Source: Neobacillus sp. PS3-34
GTDB taxonomy: Bacteria; Bacillota; Bacilli; Bacillales; Cytobacillaceae
DNA length: 64,000 nt
Assembly (NCBI RefSeq): GCF_030915465.1
Contig: NZ_CP133267.1
Coordinates: 62,001 to 126,000, forward strand
Reading direction: 5' to 3'
Below, one piece after another: positions 26,270-34,366 of this stretch (positions are counted from its first letter, which is position 1; every line of letters starts with the position of its first letter). A model generated the notes under the pieces. The model was not told the DNA's origin. It saw nothing but the letters and a program-made list of their open reading frames with translations, and did no database searches. A program made the translations under genes and the position numbers.

Positions 26270-26366
26270 TTCTTATTGAACTAACCGCCGTTACTTGAAT
26301 AAGAAAAGGCTTTACTCCTTCTTGAAGTAAAGCCCCCATTAGTTTAAGTACAACCCTTCACAATCT
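26270..26366 (+). repeat. Intergenic repeat copy 19
   Basis: CTTCTTATTGAACTAACC and GTTACTTGAATAAGAAAA, hairpin GGCTTTACT/AGTAAAGCC, then CCCCCATTAGTTTAAGTACA and CTTCACAA. A near-consensus copy. Confidence 0.85.
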
Positions 26367-26504
26367 ATCTATATAAAAAGCTCCCTGAATGACAGCCATA
26401 AGTTTCCAACACAAATGTCCGTTAGAAATAAATAAAAGTCATAATTTTATAATTCTTAATAAACTACCTCTATACTAAGGCTTTTACAAATGATTCGGAT
26501 ATAA

Positions 26505-27089
26505 CTAGCTTTTATGTAGGAGGTAAAACTCTTCGCTTATTATTGAATACATTTTTAAATCTTGATGTTTTCCTTTGACGAACAGCCCTTTTCTAATGAC
26601 ACCTTCCAAGGACATCTTTGCCTTTTCCATTACGCGTGCAGAACCGATATTTTCTAAGTAGCATCTGGCTTGAATACGAACCAAGTTCATATTGTTAAAG
26701 CCGAATTTTATTACTTCACATGCGGCTTCTGAGGCGATTCCCTTTCCCCAATAATCCTGAGATAGAGCATATCCGATTTCAGCAACTTTATGTTGTGGAT
26801 CCCATGTAACAAATTCAATCGTACCAATCAATTTTCTGTTTTCTTTATATTCAATACCCCAATGAACCAATTTCTTATTTTCCCATTGATATATTACCCG
26901 TTCAATAGTCTCCTTTGTTTCCGCTAAAGAATTGTGAGCGTTCCAAGAAGCATACTTTGGCACTTCCTCATTAGAACAGTATGAATACATAACTTCTACA
27001 TCATCTATAGTTATCTTTCTAAGTTTAAGTCTTTCGGTTTCTAAGGTAGGAAAATCGCTAAATATTTTATCAATCACCAAAAAAGCCAC
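26505..27089 (-). CDS. GNAT family acetyltransferase, RimJ/RimL type
   Basis: 194 residues. It begins LETERLKLRKITIDDVEVMY, the classic RimJ/L start. Motif A is AEIGYALSQDYWGKGIASEA and the end of the fold is VRIQARCYLENIGSARVMEKA. This subfamily acetylates protein N-termini or small amines; the substrate here is unknown. Confidence 0.87.
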   Translation of the reverse strand: MAFLVIDKIFSDFPTLETERLKLRKITIDDVEVMYSYCSNEEVPKYASWNAHNSLAETKETIERVIYQWENKKLVHWGIEYKENRKLIGTIEFVTWDPQHKVAEIGYALSQDYWGKGIASEAACEVIKFGFNNMNLVRIQARCYLENIGSARVMEKAKMSLEGVIRKGLFVKGKHQDLKMYSIISEEFYLLHKS

Positions 27090-27159
27090 CCTCCTTAATG
27101 GGGAATATCATAAGATATTGAAAATGGTTTGTACAATATTTCTCTTCGAGAGGTACTAA

Positions 27160-27250
27160 TTCCTTCTTCCACTAAACTGCCCATTACTTAAATAAGAAAA
27201 GGCTTTACTCCTTCTTGAAGTAAAGCACTCGTTACATATCTTCACAATCT
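27160..27250 (+). repeat. Intergenic repeat copy 20
   Basis: TTCCTTCTTCCACTAAACTGCC, TTACTTAAATAAGAAAA, the same GGCTTTACT/AGTAAAGC hairpin as copy 19, and a shortened third module. Confidence 0.8.
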
Positions 27251-27332
27251 AACTATATAATATTGCATAAACTGAGTAGAGATAATAAAATCGTTTAATT
27301 TCGAAAGGCGCATAGTTCAAAATCGCCCGATT

Positions 27333-28196
27333 TTATAGTAACAGTTTTTTTAAACTTGCTAAATTTTCTTCAAGAAATAAAGCATTTTTTTCAATTCCAC
27401 GACGTTTACACCACCCGATACTATTGAAGGCATCTGTAAATCGATAAAAAGGCAATACAACTTCTAAATCAATTAAAGGTCTGATACTGTTATAGCCTTC
27501 TTTATATGCCTGATACAAGGTAAAATCGAAGCATAAAAAATCACGATACAGTTTGGTGAAATCGATTTCTGTTGAACCAAATCGTACGCTTTCAAAATCT
27601 ATTATTCCTGAAACTTTATTGCCATCAATAATTATATTTGCTGGGCGGAAATCCATATGTATAAAGCTAGGTCCATCTGGGGAAGGTAGTTGTTGTTTCA
27701 TTTCTCCAAATTTTTCAAGGGCTTGTTTGTATAAACCTTTATCCAAAACATCTCTTACATCTTCAGCAAAACTATAAAATTGATGTTCCATAAATTTAGA
27801 CCAGTTCGGAAATTCATTTTGTATGCCAGCCAACACTTTCACAAAAGACGGCTGAATTGAATGCATCGAGGCATGAATAACCCCGACATGAAACGCTACT
27901 GTTGGTGAAGCCTCAGTTGTTAACGATTGTCCTTTTAATTCGGATAATAAAAAAGCACCAGAACAATCCTCATCACCAGACCAATAATCCAACATCTTGG
28001 GAATAGCAACGCTTCCTTTTAAAATTTCATAAGCTTCTAACTCCCGCTGAAACTTCAATTTTGTATAGGGAATTTTTAAAAAAACATTTTCACCATTAAG
28101 CAAATTACATTTATAGACTGTTGAACTATGAGAATCTTCAACCTCATTAATTGATAATACCTGCAATCCAAATTGTTCAATGACACGATTTAACAT
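27333..28196 (-). CDS. Aminoglycoside phosphotransferase-family (APH) kinase
   Basis: 287 residues from the ATG at 28196. Kinase-like fold: NVFLKIPY holds the ATP-binding Lys, FIHMDFRPANIIID is the Brenner motif HxDxxxxN with catalytic Asp, and VSGIIDFESVRFG holds the Mg-binding Asp. Such proteins phosphorylate antibiotics, amino sugars or other hydroxyl substrates. Nothing here identifies the substrate. The ribosome site is an uninterrupted G9 tract. Confidence 0.8.
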   Translation of the reverse strand: MLNRVIEQFGLQVLSINEVEDSHSSTVYKCNLLNGENVFLKIPYTKLKFQRELEAYEILKGSVAIPKMLDYWSGDEDCSGAFLLSELKGQSLTTEASPTVAFHVGVIHASMHSIQPSFVKVLAGIQNEFPNWSKFMEHQFYSFAEDVRDVLDKGLYKQALEKFGEMKQQLPSPDGPSFIHMDFRPANIIIDGNKVSGIIDFESVRFGSTEIDFTKLYRDFLCFDFTLYQAYKEGYNSIRPLIDLEVVLPFYRFTDAFNSIGWCKRRGIEKNALFLEENLASLKKLLL

Positions 28197-28201
28197 CAAA
28201 T

Positions 28202-28210
28202 CCCCCCCCC
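28202..28210 (-). promoter_or_regulatory. G9 tract as ribosome binding site
   Basis: Nine G on the coding strand end 5 bases before the ATG of the APH-family gene, at the place of a Shine-Dalgarno. Length change in this tract would change spacing and strength of initiation. Confidence 0.4.
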
Positions 28211-28263
28211 TTTTTCAATAATATTGCCCTTGGTTTAACAACTCGATTATTTTGAAAAATCAG

Positions 28264-28536
28264 CTATTGTCCAATTAAGTTATAACGCCAATTATTGCAC
28301 CGCATAAAGCTTCCTGGAGGATATTCAAATTCGCATTCAGAGATAAACTGAAAATCAAGCTTACGACAAATTGCATTAGAAGCAGAATTATCAATCGATG
28401 GGAATGCGTGAATGTATTTATACTTGTTCTCACTAGATGCTTCTTCTATTGCTAACTTAACTGCTTTTGTAGCTATTCCTTTCCCTTGATACGAGGGTAG
28501 TACGCTCAATCCAGTTTCATATACAATTAATACTGT
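28264..28536 (-). pseudogene. GNAT acetyltransferase C-terminal fragment
   Basis: Retains motif A (LSVLPSYQGKGIATKAVKLA) and the C-terminal half of a GNAT fold, but the N-terminal strands are missing. Reading upstream in frame leads to the stop codon of the gene at 28537 after about nine further codons. It is therefore a truncated gene left after a deletion that joined it to the neighbour. Confidence 0.7.
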
Positions 28537-29256
28537 TTATTGTGAGATTCCCGTAAGTTCAAAAAATTCAGGTTCTGGTTTCATAAATTTCAGACCTTTT
28601 TCCGACTGAAAATAAACTACTTTCTCCTTTTCGTAAAGAACCTTTATATCTATCTCGCCAAAATCAATTGTACTTGCTTTTTCACGTGGTAATGGTTTTT
28701 CTTCCAAATCAATAGCATCGTTAATGAGACTCACTATTTTCTGAATCTTACCTCTATCTTTTATTACCGTACAATCTCGATTGTTTGAATTCTGATATAT
28801 ACATATACTTTCGGGAACTTTATTTATCCAAGTTGAAGTATGAAAAATTGGTGTTTGATCGAACATTACCTCCGTTTGTTCGTCAAATTTATTATATGAT
28901 GCAGAAATGGTTAACTCTCCTTCAAAACCTTCTTTTGTCCAACGAGATTGAAATCCTCCCCAATCATTTTCAGAGTCATCATCTTCAAGTGCAGTTTGTA
29001 CATATTCATTCTTCCATCCTAGTTCAGGTAGTTTCTTAAAGTAAAAATCATATACATCCTTCCAGCGATTCTCTTCTATAACGTAATTGCTTCTTGTTGG
29101 TTCTAACCCTTCAAATAAAGGAATATAATCGTGTCGTTCAGGAATAATTGACATTCCTTCATAAGTATCATCTGTCATTTTCAGGTAACAAAACCAACCC
29201 CCAGCAACTAGTAAAACAACAACGGCAGCAAAAAATGTCCGTTTAATATTCTTCAT
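28537..29256 (-). CDS. Secreted or membrane-anchored protein, unknown
   Basis: 239 residues. An N-terminal hydrophobic segment (about 7-25, TFFAAVVVLLVAGGWFCYL) is a signal anchor. The rest has a two-domain look: YDFYFKKLPELGWKNEYVQ, typical of small alpha/beta lipoprotein domains, then a C-terminal region DRGKIQKIVSLINDAIDLEE and FGEIDIKVLYEKEKVVYFQ. Unrecognised. Confidence 0.6.
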   Translation of the reverse strand: MKNIKRTFFAAVVVLLVAGGWFCYLKMTDDTYEGMSIIPERHDYIPLFEGLEPTRSNYVIEENRWKDVYDFYFKKLPELGWKNEYVQTALEDDDSENDWGGFQSRWTKEGFEGELTISASYNKFDEQTEVMFDQTPIFHTSTWINKVPESICIYQNSNNRDCTVIKDRGKIQKIVSLINDAIDLEEKPLPREKASTIDFGEIDIKVLYEKEKVVYFQSEKGLKFMKPEPEFFELTGISQ

Positions 29257-29304
29257 TCCCCATCTCCATTTACATTTACATTATTTTTAAGTTTTTAATT
29301 CCGC

Positions 29305-29400
29305 TCTTACTCAACTAAACTCCCGTTACTTCAATAAGAAAAAAGGACCGCAGCTGTTACGATCCTTCTTAAACTCTTGTACTCGTTCAACAACAGTTAA
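29305..29400 (+). repeat. Intergenic repeat copy 21
   Basis: CTTACTCAACTAAACTCCC, GTTACTTCAATAAGAAAAAA, hairpin GGACCG...CGATCC, then CTCTTGTACTCGTTC. Confidence 0.75.
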
Positions 29401-29403
29401 TAT

Positions 29404-30147
29404 TTAGAAAGGACTAGAATAAAATCTATTCACTGAATTTGTGTACTCAACATTTCCAATTGGGTACACTCGTTGAAAGACTTTTGGGGGATGAATATTT
29501 AAAGGAACTAACATTAATTGTTCTTTTTCTTTATAAGACCGTTCATCGTTTACAAGGTTATCAAAATTGATAGAAAAATAGCATAAGTATGGCAAAATCC
29601 ATTCGTAATAAGAGAAACCGTCATTAAATGATTGCTTTATTTGCACAGAACGCTTACTACTCTGAGCTAATTCAACAGCACTTAAAGGTTCATTGTTTTT
29701 ATATGGCACAACATTGAACTGTGGGTCTGCCATTACCCATTTCTTTATTTTTGGAATATAAATCTCTATGACAACGTGACCTGCTCCATATTCTCTTGTC
29801 TCACAATCCAGCGTTTTTAACGATAGTATTCTGGAGTATAGCCCCAAAGCATTTAAGCATCCGTTAAGAACTACCGCATATTCAACACACCGATATTGAT
29901 TACCTTTAGATACTTGATCTAAAATATATAAAGGGTCAAAGCGATTAGGTACATTTTCACCATTATGCTCCCATAAACTATTTACCCAATTCATTACTAC
30001 TTCCACTTTTGTTAAATCATCCATTTCATCATGTACAAGGCTCTTTAATTTATATCTATCACGAAGTTCCTCAAGATATCGATGATTAAAATCCAGCCAT
30101 ATAAACTTATCCTGACCCTTCATTTCCTCTAAAGAAAAGGTAATCAT
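29404..30147 (-). CDS. Transglutaminase-like domain protein
   Basis: 247 residues, cytosolic. The papain-like transglutaminase triad is visible: Cys in QYRCVEYAVVLNGCL, His in GAGHVVIEIYIP and Asp in WVMADPQFN. The N-terminal helix WVNSLWEHNGENVP is typical of the core. These bacterial proteins act as peptidases, cross-linkers or amidases; this one's substrate is unknown. Confidence 0.75.
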   Translation of the reverse strand: MITFSLEEMKGQDKFIWLDFNHRYLEELRDRYKLKSLVHDEMDDLTKVEVVMNWVNSLWEHNGENVPNRFDPLYILDQVSKGNQYRCVEYAVVLNGCLNALGLYSRILSLKTLDCETREYGAGHVVIEIYIPKIKKWVMADPQFNVVPYKNNEPLSAVELAQSSKRSVQIKQSFNDGFSYYEWILPYLCYFSINFDNLVNDERSYKEKEQLMLVPLNIHPPKVFQRVYPIGNVEYTNSVNRFYSSPF

Positions 30148-30214
30148 ATTAAATCCTCCATATAATGTACTAAAAAAATGAAAAAAATTAACAAATTCTT
30201 CTCAAAAGCCCAAA

Positions 30215-30308
30215 TTCCTTCTTTAACTATCCTGTCCTTTAGTGGAAGAAGAAAAGGATCTCCACAACAACCCTTCTGTAACTCAAGCACCCGGTAGTTC
30301 AATAGTAG
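30215..30308 (+). repeat. Intergenic repeat copy 22
   Basis: TTCCTTCTTTAACTATCCTGTCC, TTTAGTGGAAGAAGAAAAGG, then ACTCAAGCACCCGGTAGTTC. Confidence 0.7.
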
Positions 30309-30344
30309 TAAGGTATTCTTTTTAAAGGATTGCCCCTTTAAATT

Positions 30345-30965
30345 TTAAAACTCATTAATAGCAGTAATTACACTTTTTAATATTTCAATAGATTTTATTG
30401 GTTCTTCATCAAGCTCTAAACTGTGATTTCCACCATCAACCACTTTTAATATAAGATTTTGATTATTTTTCAATTTTTCAAAGCGTTCCACAATAAAACA
30501 AAAACTATCTTTTTGTCCAAAAATACAAAGTCCTTTATTATCACTTTTAACCATTGCATTAAATACGTCATCATTTTGTAGTATTGGAGTCAACCAAACT
30601 ACTTTAGCATCTTTCAACATTGTATTATCGAGTAGATAACTTAAAGCTTTTGTTCCGATTGATTTAGCCACTACATAATAACTACTGTATTTCTTGTCCT
30701 TGATTGCGTTGTCGATTGCAAGTTGTACATCTCTTCCGAAATCCCTTTCATTTAGAACAGACATCTCTTGCCTACTGAATGTATAGTTAATGTGTAATAC
30801 ATCAAAACCTTTAGTGTAAAATAACCCTGTTGTAAAGTGTAACAATGGAGCTTGTGTTGTGTAACCTGCCCCAGGTAAGATAATAACTAAATTATTTGCT
30901 TCTTCATTTTGTTCTATCATTCTAACAGGAAAACTTTTAGAACCAACAATTTTATTACTAGTCAC
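30345..30965 (-). CDS. Alpha/beta hydrolase
   Basis: 206 residues. NLVIILPGAGYTTQAP gives the oxyanion loop region. YVVAKSIGTKALSYLL holds the nucleophile Ser in a degenerate elbow (A-K-S-I-G rather than GxSxG). LCIFGQKDSFC and VDGGNHSLEL hold the Asp and His. This matches small alpha/beta hydrolases of unknown substrate. Confidence 0.75.
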   Translation of the reverse strand: MTSNKIVGSKSFPVRMIEQNEEANNLVIILPGAGYTTQAPLLHFTTGLFYTKGFDVLHINYTFSRQEMSVLNERDFGRDVQLAIDNAIKDKKYSSYYVVAKSIGTKALSYLLDNTMLKDAKVVWLTPILQNDDVFNAMVKSDNKGLCIFGQKDSFCFIVERFEKLKNNQNLILKVVDGGNHSLELDEEPIKSIEILKSVITAINEF

Positions 30966-31020
30966 CGTTTTCTCACTCCCTAAGGTTTTATAGTTATCTA
31001 TTCTTGACTGTAAGCCAATA

Positions 31021-31104
31021 TTCCTTGTTCAAGTAAACTGCCCTTTACTTGCATAAAGAAAAAGCATTACCACTGTTCCAGTAATGCAGCCTTTAGTTAT
31101 GGCT
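31021..31104 (+). repeat. Intergenic repeat copy 23
   Basis: TTCCTTGTTCAAGTAAACTGCC, TTTACTTGCATAAAGAAAA, hairpin GCATTACCACTG...AGTAATGC, CCTTTAGTT. Confidence 0.75.
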
Positions 31105-31291
31105 GAATTTAGCATTTTAACTACCACCCTAAAGCCTTTAACGAAGTCATCCCAGCTTCCTTCAGGCAGCCAGGGGCACCTACAGGCGATTTCCTTTAAA
31201 GTTAAATATTTTCTATACTGACATAAATAACCAATATAATACGAAATATGTAGTAAGAAAATAAGTGATTTTCAAAAGGAGAGAACCTTGG

Positions 31292-31624
31292 ATGAATTAT
31301 CTAAATGAACCATATTTTAATAAGAAATGTGAAACAGCCACGCCTTTCGAGATGCTATTAACATTAACCAATGGAAATATTCGAGGGTTGGATACGCTAG
31401 TGTTAAATACATTATTGTCCAAAAAAAGACTGTTACCACCTATCGTGGTTAATGCTCTTCTAGTGTATTTCTTTAACTCATTCGCCGAAAAGGTGTACGA
31501 CCGAAATGATTTATCCAGGCTTCATGATTACTGGTTGGCTAAAAGGGTATGTACATTTTCTCAAGCAAGGGAGATGTTCAAGGAAGATATTAACCAAGTA
31601 TTGCAGCGTTTAAAAAATAATTAA
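31292..31624 (+). CDS. Short protein resembling DnaB_2 (helicase loader) C-terminal domain
   Basis: 110 residues from the ATG at 31292, with AAGGAGAG upstream. The block TPFEMLLTLTNGNIRGLDTLVLNTLL, then LLPPIVVNALLVYFFNSFAEK and RLHDYWLAKRVCTFSQAREM resembles the C-terminal helical domain of the Bacillus helicase loader DnaB (YtcC/DnaB_2, PF07261). That domain binds ssDNA or partner helicase loaders. Here it stands alone, on the plus strand between minus-strand genes, so a regulatory or accessory replication role is only a guess. Confidence 0.55.
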   Translation: MNYLNEPYFNKKCETATPFEMLLTLTNGNIRGLDTLVLNTLLSKKRLLPPIVVNALLVYFFNSFAEKVYDRNDLSRLHDYWLAKRVCTFSQAREMFKEDINQVLQRLKNN

Positions 31625-31679
31625 ATCTCTGCATATTGATCCTCTCGTGTTGATAAAACCCTTATTGTATAGTTCTTAC

Positions 31680-31720
31680 TATCGCACCCGTTTGTTTAAG
31701 TGTAATTCTTCACAAACTAA
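31680..31720 (+). repeat. Intergenic repeat fragment (copy 24)
   Basis: Third module only: CGCACCCGTTTGTTTAAGTG and TAATTCTTCACAAAC. Confidence 0.65.
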
Positions 31721-31758
31721 CTGTGTACGGCATCCCTTTTTTTGCTATCCTACTATAT

Positions 31759-32565
31759 TTACGATTCTCCAATTGTAAAAGGGGTTATCTCGGAGTCGTG
31801 ATTTGCTATTACCTGTATGCAATCCTTCCTTTGGAAGTTTTGTATCCATTCTAATGATTTCTTAGCGTGAATTTTATTAGATGTGACACCAGGCAATATC
31901 ATTTGTTCCCAAGATTTCTTTGCATATCCTACGTCACTCGCTAATAACAACCAGCCTTCGTTCATTTTAACGAGCAAAGAAAACATCCCTTCGCTATGCC
32001 CAGGAGTATGAACTAGAAATAGAGTACCATCTCCAAAAAAATCAAGCCCCTTATTAAAAGGACCATATGGTATATCTTCTAAAATAAATGTGTCAATCAA
32101 TATACCTTCCCACATTGACTTAATGTAACCAACTTTTTTGTTTGCCGATTTCAACTCCAGTTCGCTTGTAAATATTTTTTTTGCATCCTGTACGTGACTT
32201 AACCCGCTAACGTGGTCCGAATGGAGATGTGTTAAAAAAACATAGTCTATTTCACTACTTTTTACTCCAAAGTTATTTAATTTATCAACTATTGATTCGC
32301 CCACAGGGAGTTCTCCTCTGAACATAGAGTACGCTAACCGCCCCAAATGTTTTTTTTGATTAATCCTAATTTCTTCATTCCAACCTGTATCAACCAAGAT
32401 AAGCCCTTTTGGATGCTCAATGAGGTAAGTGGAAACGGGAACCCACATCTTTTTATTTTCTCCCCGTAGCCAACCCGAATATGGGATAGGGTGTAATCCT
32501 TTCTCTCGAAAAGCTAATGCCTGGTCAATACAAACCCTACCAGTATGCCATATATGGACTTTCAT
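31759..32565 (-). CDS. MBL-fold hydrolase, AHL-lactonase-like
   Basis: 268 residues from the ATG at 32565, chosen for AAAGGTGG upstream; the longer frame has an unrelated hydrophobic extension. Metal ligands: FLTHLHSDHVSG (HxHxDH), VHTPGHSEGM (His), SDVGYA (bridging Asp) and ANHDSE (His). The order, LVDTGW and the PVSTYLIEHPKGLILVDTG start resemble the AiiA type of N-acyl homoserine lactonase. A quorum-quenching role is inferred from the family only. Confidence 0.8.
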   Translation of the reverse strand: MKVHIWHTGRVCIDQALAFREKGLHPIPYSGWLRGENKKMWVPVSTYLIEHPKGLILVDTGWNEEIRINQKKHLGRLAYSMFRGELPVGESIVDKLNNFGVKSSEIDYVFLTHLHSDHVSGLSHVQDAKKIFTSELELKSANKKVGYIKSMWEGILIDTFILEDIPYGPFNKGLDFFGDGTLFLVHTPGHSEGMFSLLVKMNEGWLLLASDVGYAKKSWEQMILPGVTSNKIHAKKSLEWIQNFQRKDCIQVIANHDSEITPFTIGES

Positions 32566-32707
32566 TCTAATTCCACCTTTGAAAATAAAACAATTATCTT
32601 GACAAGAATTTACAAAACAAGACACAAGGACAAAGTTAGTGAATAATAGTAAAATTAAAAATATCCCAATAACTCCTCTATTCACATATACAAGCCAAGC
32701 ATAAGGT

Positions 32708-32790
32708 CTTTTTAAGCTAACCTGTTTCGTTAGTGAAATAAGAAAAAAGGCTTTGCTCGTTATGCAGCAAAGCTCTTAGTTTGTTAAATA
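32708..32790 (+). repeat. Intergenic repeat copy 25
   Basis: CTTTTTAAGCTAACCTG, TTCGTTAGTGAAATAAGAAAAAA, hairpin GGCTTTGCT/AGCAAAGC, CTTAGTTTG. Confidence 0.75.
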
Positions 32791-32798
32791 CAAGTCCT

Positions 32799-33260
32799 TT
32801 ATAAAAACAGTTCCATTTCACTATCCTTATTAGTAAAGCCCATTCTTTTATAAAGATGTTCCCCATCTTCAGATGCGTGCAACCAAATACGCTTTACTCC
32901 ACTTTTTTTACTTTCATCAATACAATTTTCCAGTAACTTTTTTGCAAAACCCTTTCCACGATATTCTGGAACAGTGTACATATTAAGAATGTAGGCTTCA
33001 ATCCCTTGAAGATTCTCTAAGTAAGGTGGTCTTTTGAATATAACCATTCCACTGATACTTACGGGTTTCCCGTTAGTTTCTGCCATATAGGAAATAAATT
33101 CATTGTTTAAAAGTGCTTTTTGTAAATACCCTCTAGTTGAAGTTGCCAAAAGTTGTTCTTCTTGAGGGGAATTTAACTCTCCTAATTCCTTTAGAAGAGC
33201 AAGACGTAAACTTATTATTTTATCAATATGTTCAATAGAAACCTTAATAAAGTTAAACAT
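32799..33260 (-). CDS. GNAT family N-acetyltransferase
   Basis: 153 residues. Motif A is LNMYTVPEYRGKGFAKKLLE (R-x-x-G-x-G/A); VKRIWLHASEDGEHLYKRMGF completes the fold. The N-terminus IISLRLALLKELGEL is typical of YjgM-like members. Substrate unknown. Flanked by repeats. Confidence 0.85.
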   Translation of the reverse strand: MFNFIKVSIEHIDKIISLRLALLKELGELNSPQEEQLLATSTRGYLQKALLNNEFISYMAETNGKPVSISGMVIFKRPPYLENLQGIEAYILNMYTVPEYRGKGFAKKLLENCIDESKKSGVKRIWLHASEDGEHLYKRMGFTNKDSEMELFL

Positions 33261-33319
33261 CTCAAATACACCCTTTCTATGAGCACCCTTTAAATATATT
33301 CCTGATAATGGAGGAACTT

Positions 33320-33402
33320 TCCTTCTTTAACTAAACTCCCGTTACTTGAAATAGAAAAAAGCCTTACTCTCATATTGAAGCAAAGCATCACTTAGTAAAC
33401 TA
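33320..33402 (+). repeat. Intergenic repeat copy 26
   Basis: CCTTCTTTAACTAAACTCCC, GTTACTTGAAATAGAAAAAA, hairpin GCCTTACT, then CATCACTTAGTAAAC. Confidence 0.7.
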
Positions 33403-33410
33403 ACAAGTAA

Positions 33411-33565
33411 TTATTTAAGTTCTTTCAAAATTTCAAACGCCAGTTCATCCAGTTCCTCAAGCTTTTTTTCGGGAGATGGAAATTCCACCAGTTTAGTTAA
33501 TTCAATTAAAAATAACTTTCTATGCTCTACTTATCTTTTGGAAGGAATTTTTCAAAAGCATTCAT
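33411..33565 (-). pseudogene. Small ~51-residue protein, frameshifted
   Basis: Starts MNAFEKFLPKDK and then stops; another frame continues VEHRKLFLIELTKLVEFPSP and EKKLEELDELAFEILKELK to the stop at 33411. A one-base loss near 33528 in an A-rich stretch separates the parts. The repaired protein is helical and amphipathic. Unknown function; position between two repeat copies fits the one-gene-per-repeat layout. Confidence 0.55.
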
Positions 33566-33581
33566 TTCGACTTCACACCTT

Positions 33582-33630
33582 TTTAATGAACTATAGCACC
33601 CTTTACTTTAAGTGTAATTCTTCACAATAT
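33582..33630 (+). repeat. Intergenic repeat fragment (copy 27)
   Basis: AATGAACTATAGCACCCTTTA with CTTTAAGTGTAATTCTTCACAA; third module. Confidence 0.65.
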
Positions 33631-33796
33631 TAATTAAGAAACGAAAATAGCAACCCACAAAGAGTTGCTGTTTTTAATTCTGGTATCCGTTGTTCAATAT
33701 AGTCAATTGAAATAATCACATTTCACCTTTTGTCTTCAATCATCGCTAGCCCACTTATGATTAGATTTTCACTAACGAAAGCATCATCAAAGGGTG

Positions 33797-34123
33797 TTAT
33801 TTAGGTAATGTTGCCATCATCGGATAAGATTCCATTGACATTACTCTTGCAATAACGGCGGGATCTTCTGCGATGAGTTTTGGAACTTGAGCTTCATTCT
33901 CAACTTCGATGATTGCAAGTCCATGTGGGGCTTTAGGATTTAGAACCGGTCCGAAAACCAAAGCAATCCCTTGATTCTGCTTGTCCGTCCAATAGGCGAT
34001 GTGTTGTAGCATAATGTTCCTTTCTTCTTCGGTCATGTCCTGATGAAAAGTTACTCTTGGCGGAGTAGACTTTAACATGAAGTGTATTTTTCCCGGATTG
34101 TTACTTGAGATATTGGTTGACAT
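33797..34123 (-). CDS. YCII-related (YciI-like) protein
   Basis: 108 residues from the ATG at 34123, with GGAGG upstream. Family marks: IHFMLKSTPPRVTF, HIAYWTDKQNQGIALVFGPV with the conserved GP, GLAIIEVENEAQVPKLIAEDP and a C-terminal MESYPMMATL. YciI-type dimeric ferredoxin-like proteins often carry a His-Asp pair of uncertain catalytic role. Element B sits 140 bases upstream of the start and may affect its promoter. Confidence 0.8.
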   Translation of the reverse strand: MSTNISSNNPGKIHFMLKSTPPRVTFHQDMTEEERNIMLQHIAYWTDKQNQGIALVFGPVLNPKAPHGLAIIEVENEAQVPKLIAEDPAVIARVMSMESYPMMATLPK

Positions 34124-34242
34124 GGCGAATCCCTCCATCAGTCTGAATTTGTATTTCCAACGACACAATGCTGAACTTCAACTGTGCCATAGGTTCCTTC
34201 TGAATCCAATCAGCACAGATATATTCGATTGGCAGCTCGTTC

Positions 34243-34263
34243 TTCAAGTAATGCCCCCGATAG
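34243..34263 (+). repeat. Repeat copy 28, target of element B
   Basis: CAAGTAATGCCCCCGATAG is a third-module repeat; it resumes at 36033 with TTGAATAAG beside the stop of the next gene. Confidence 0.7.
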
Positions 34264-34366
34264 CATTCCTGTAGAGCGTTAATTTTGAGCTTTGAAAAAA
34301 ACAGGGCTCCTCAGTAAGATATGAGTAAGACACGACTCTAACTCATCCCTAGGAGGAACCCTTACT

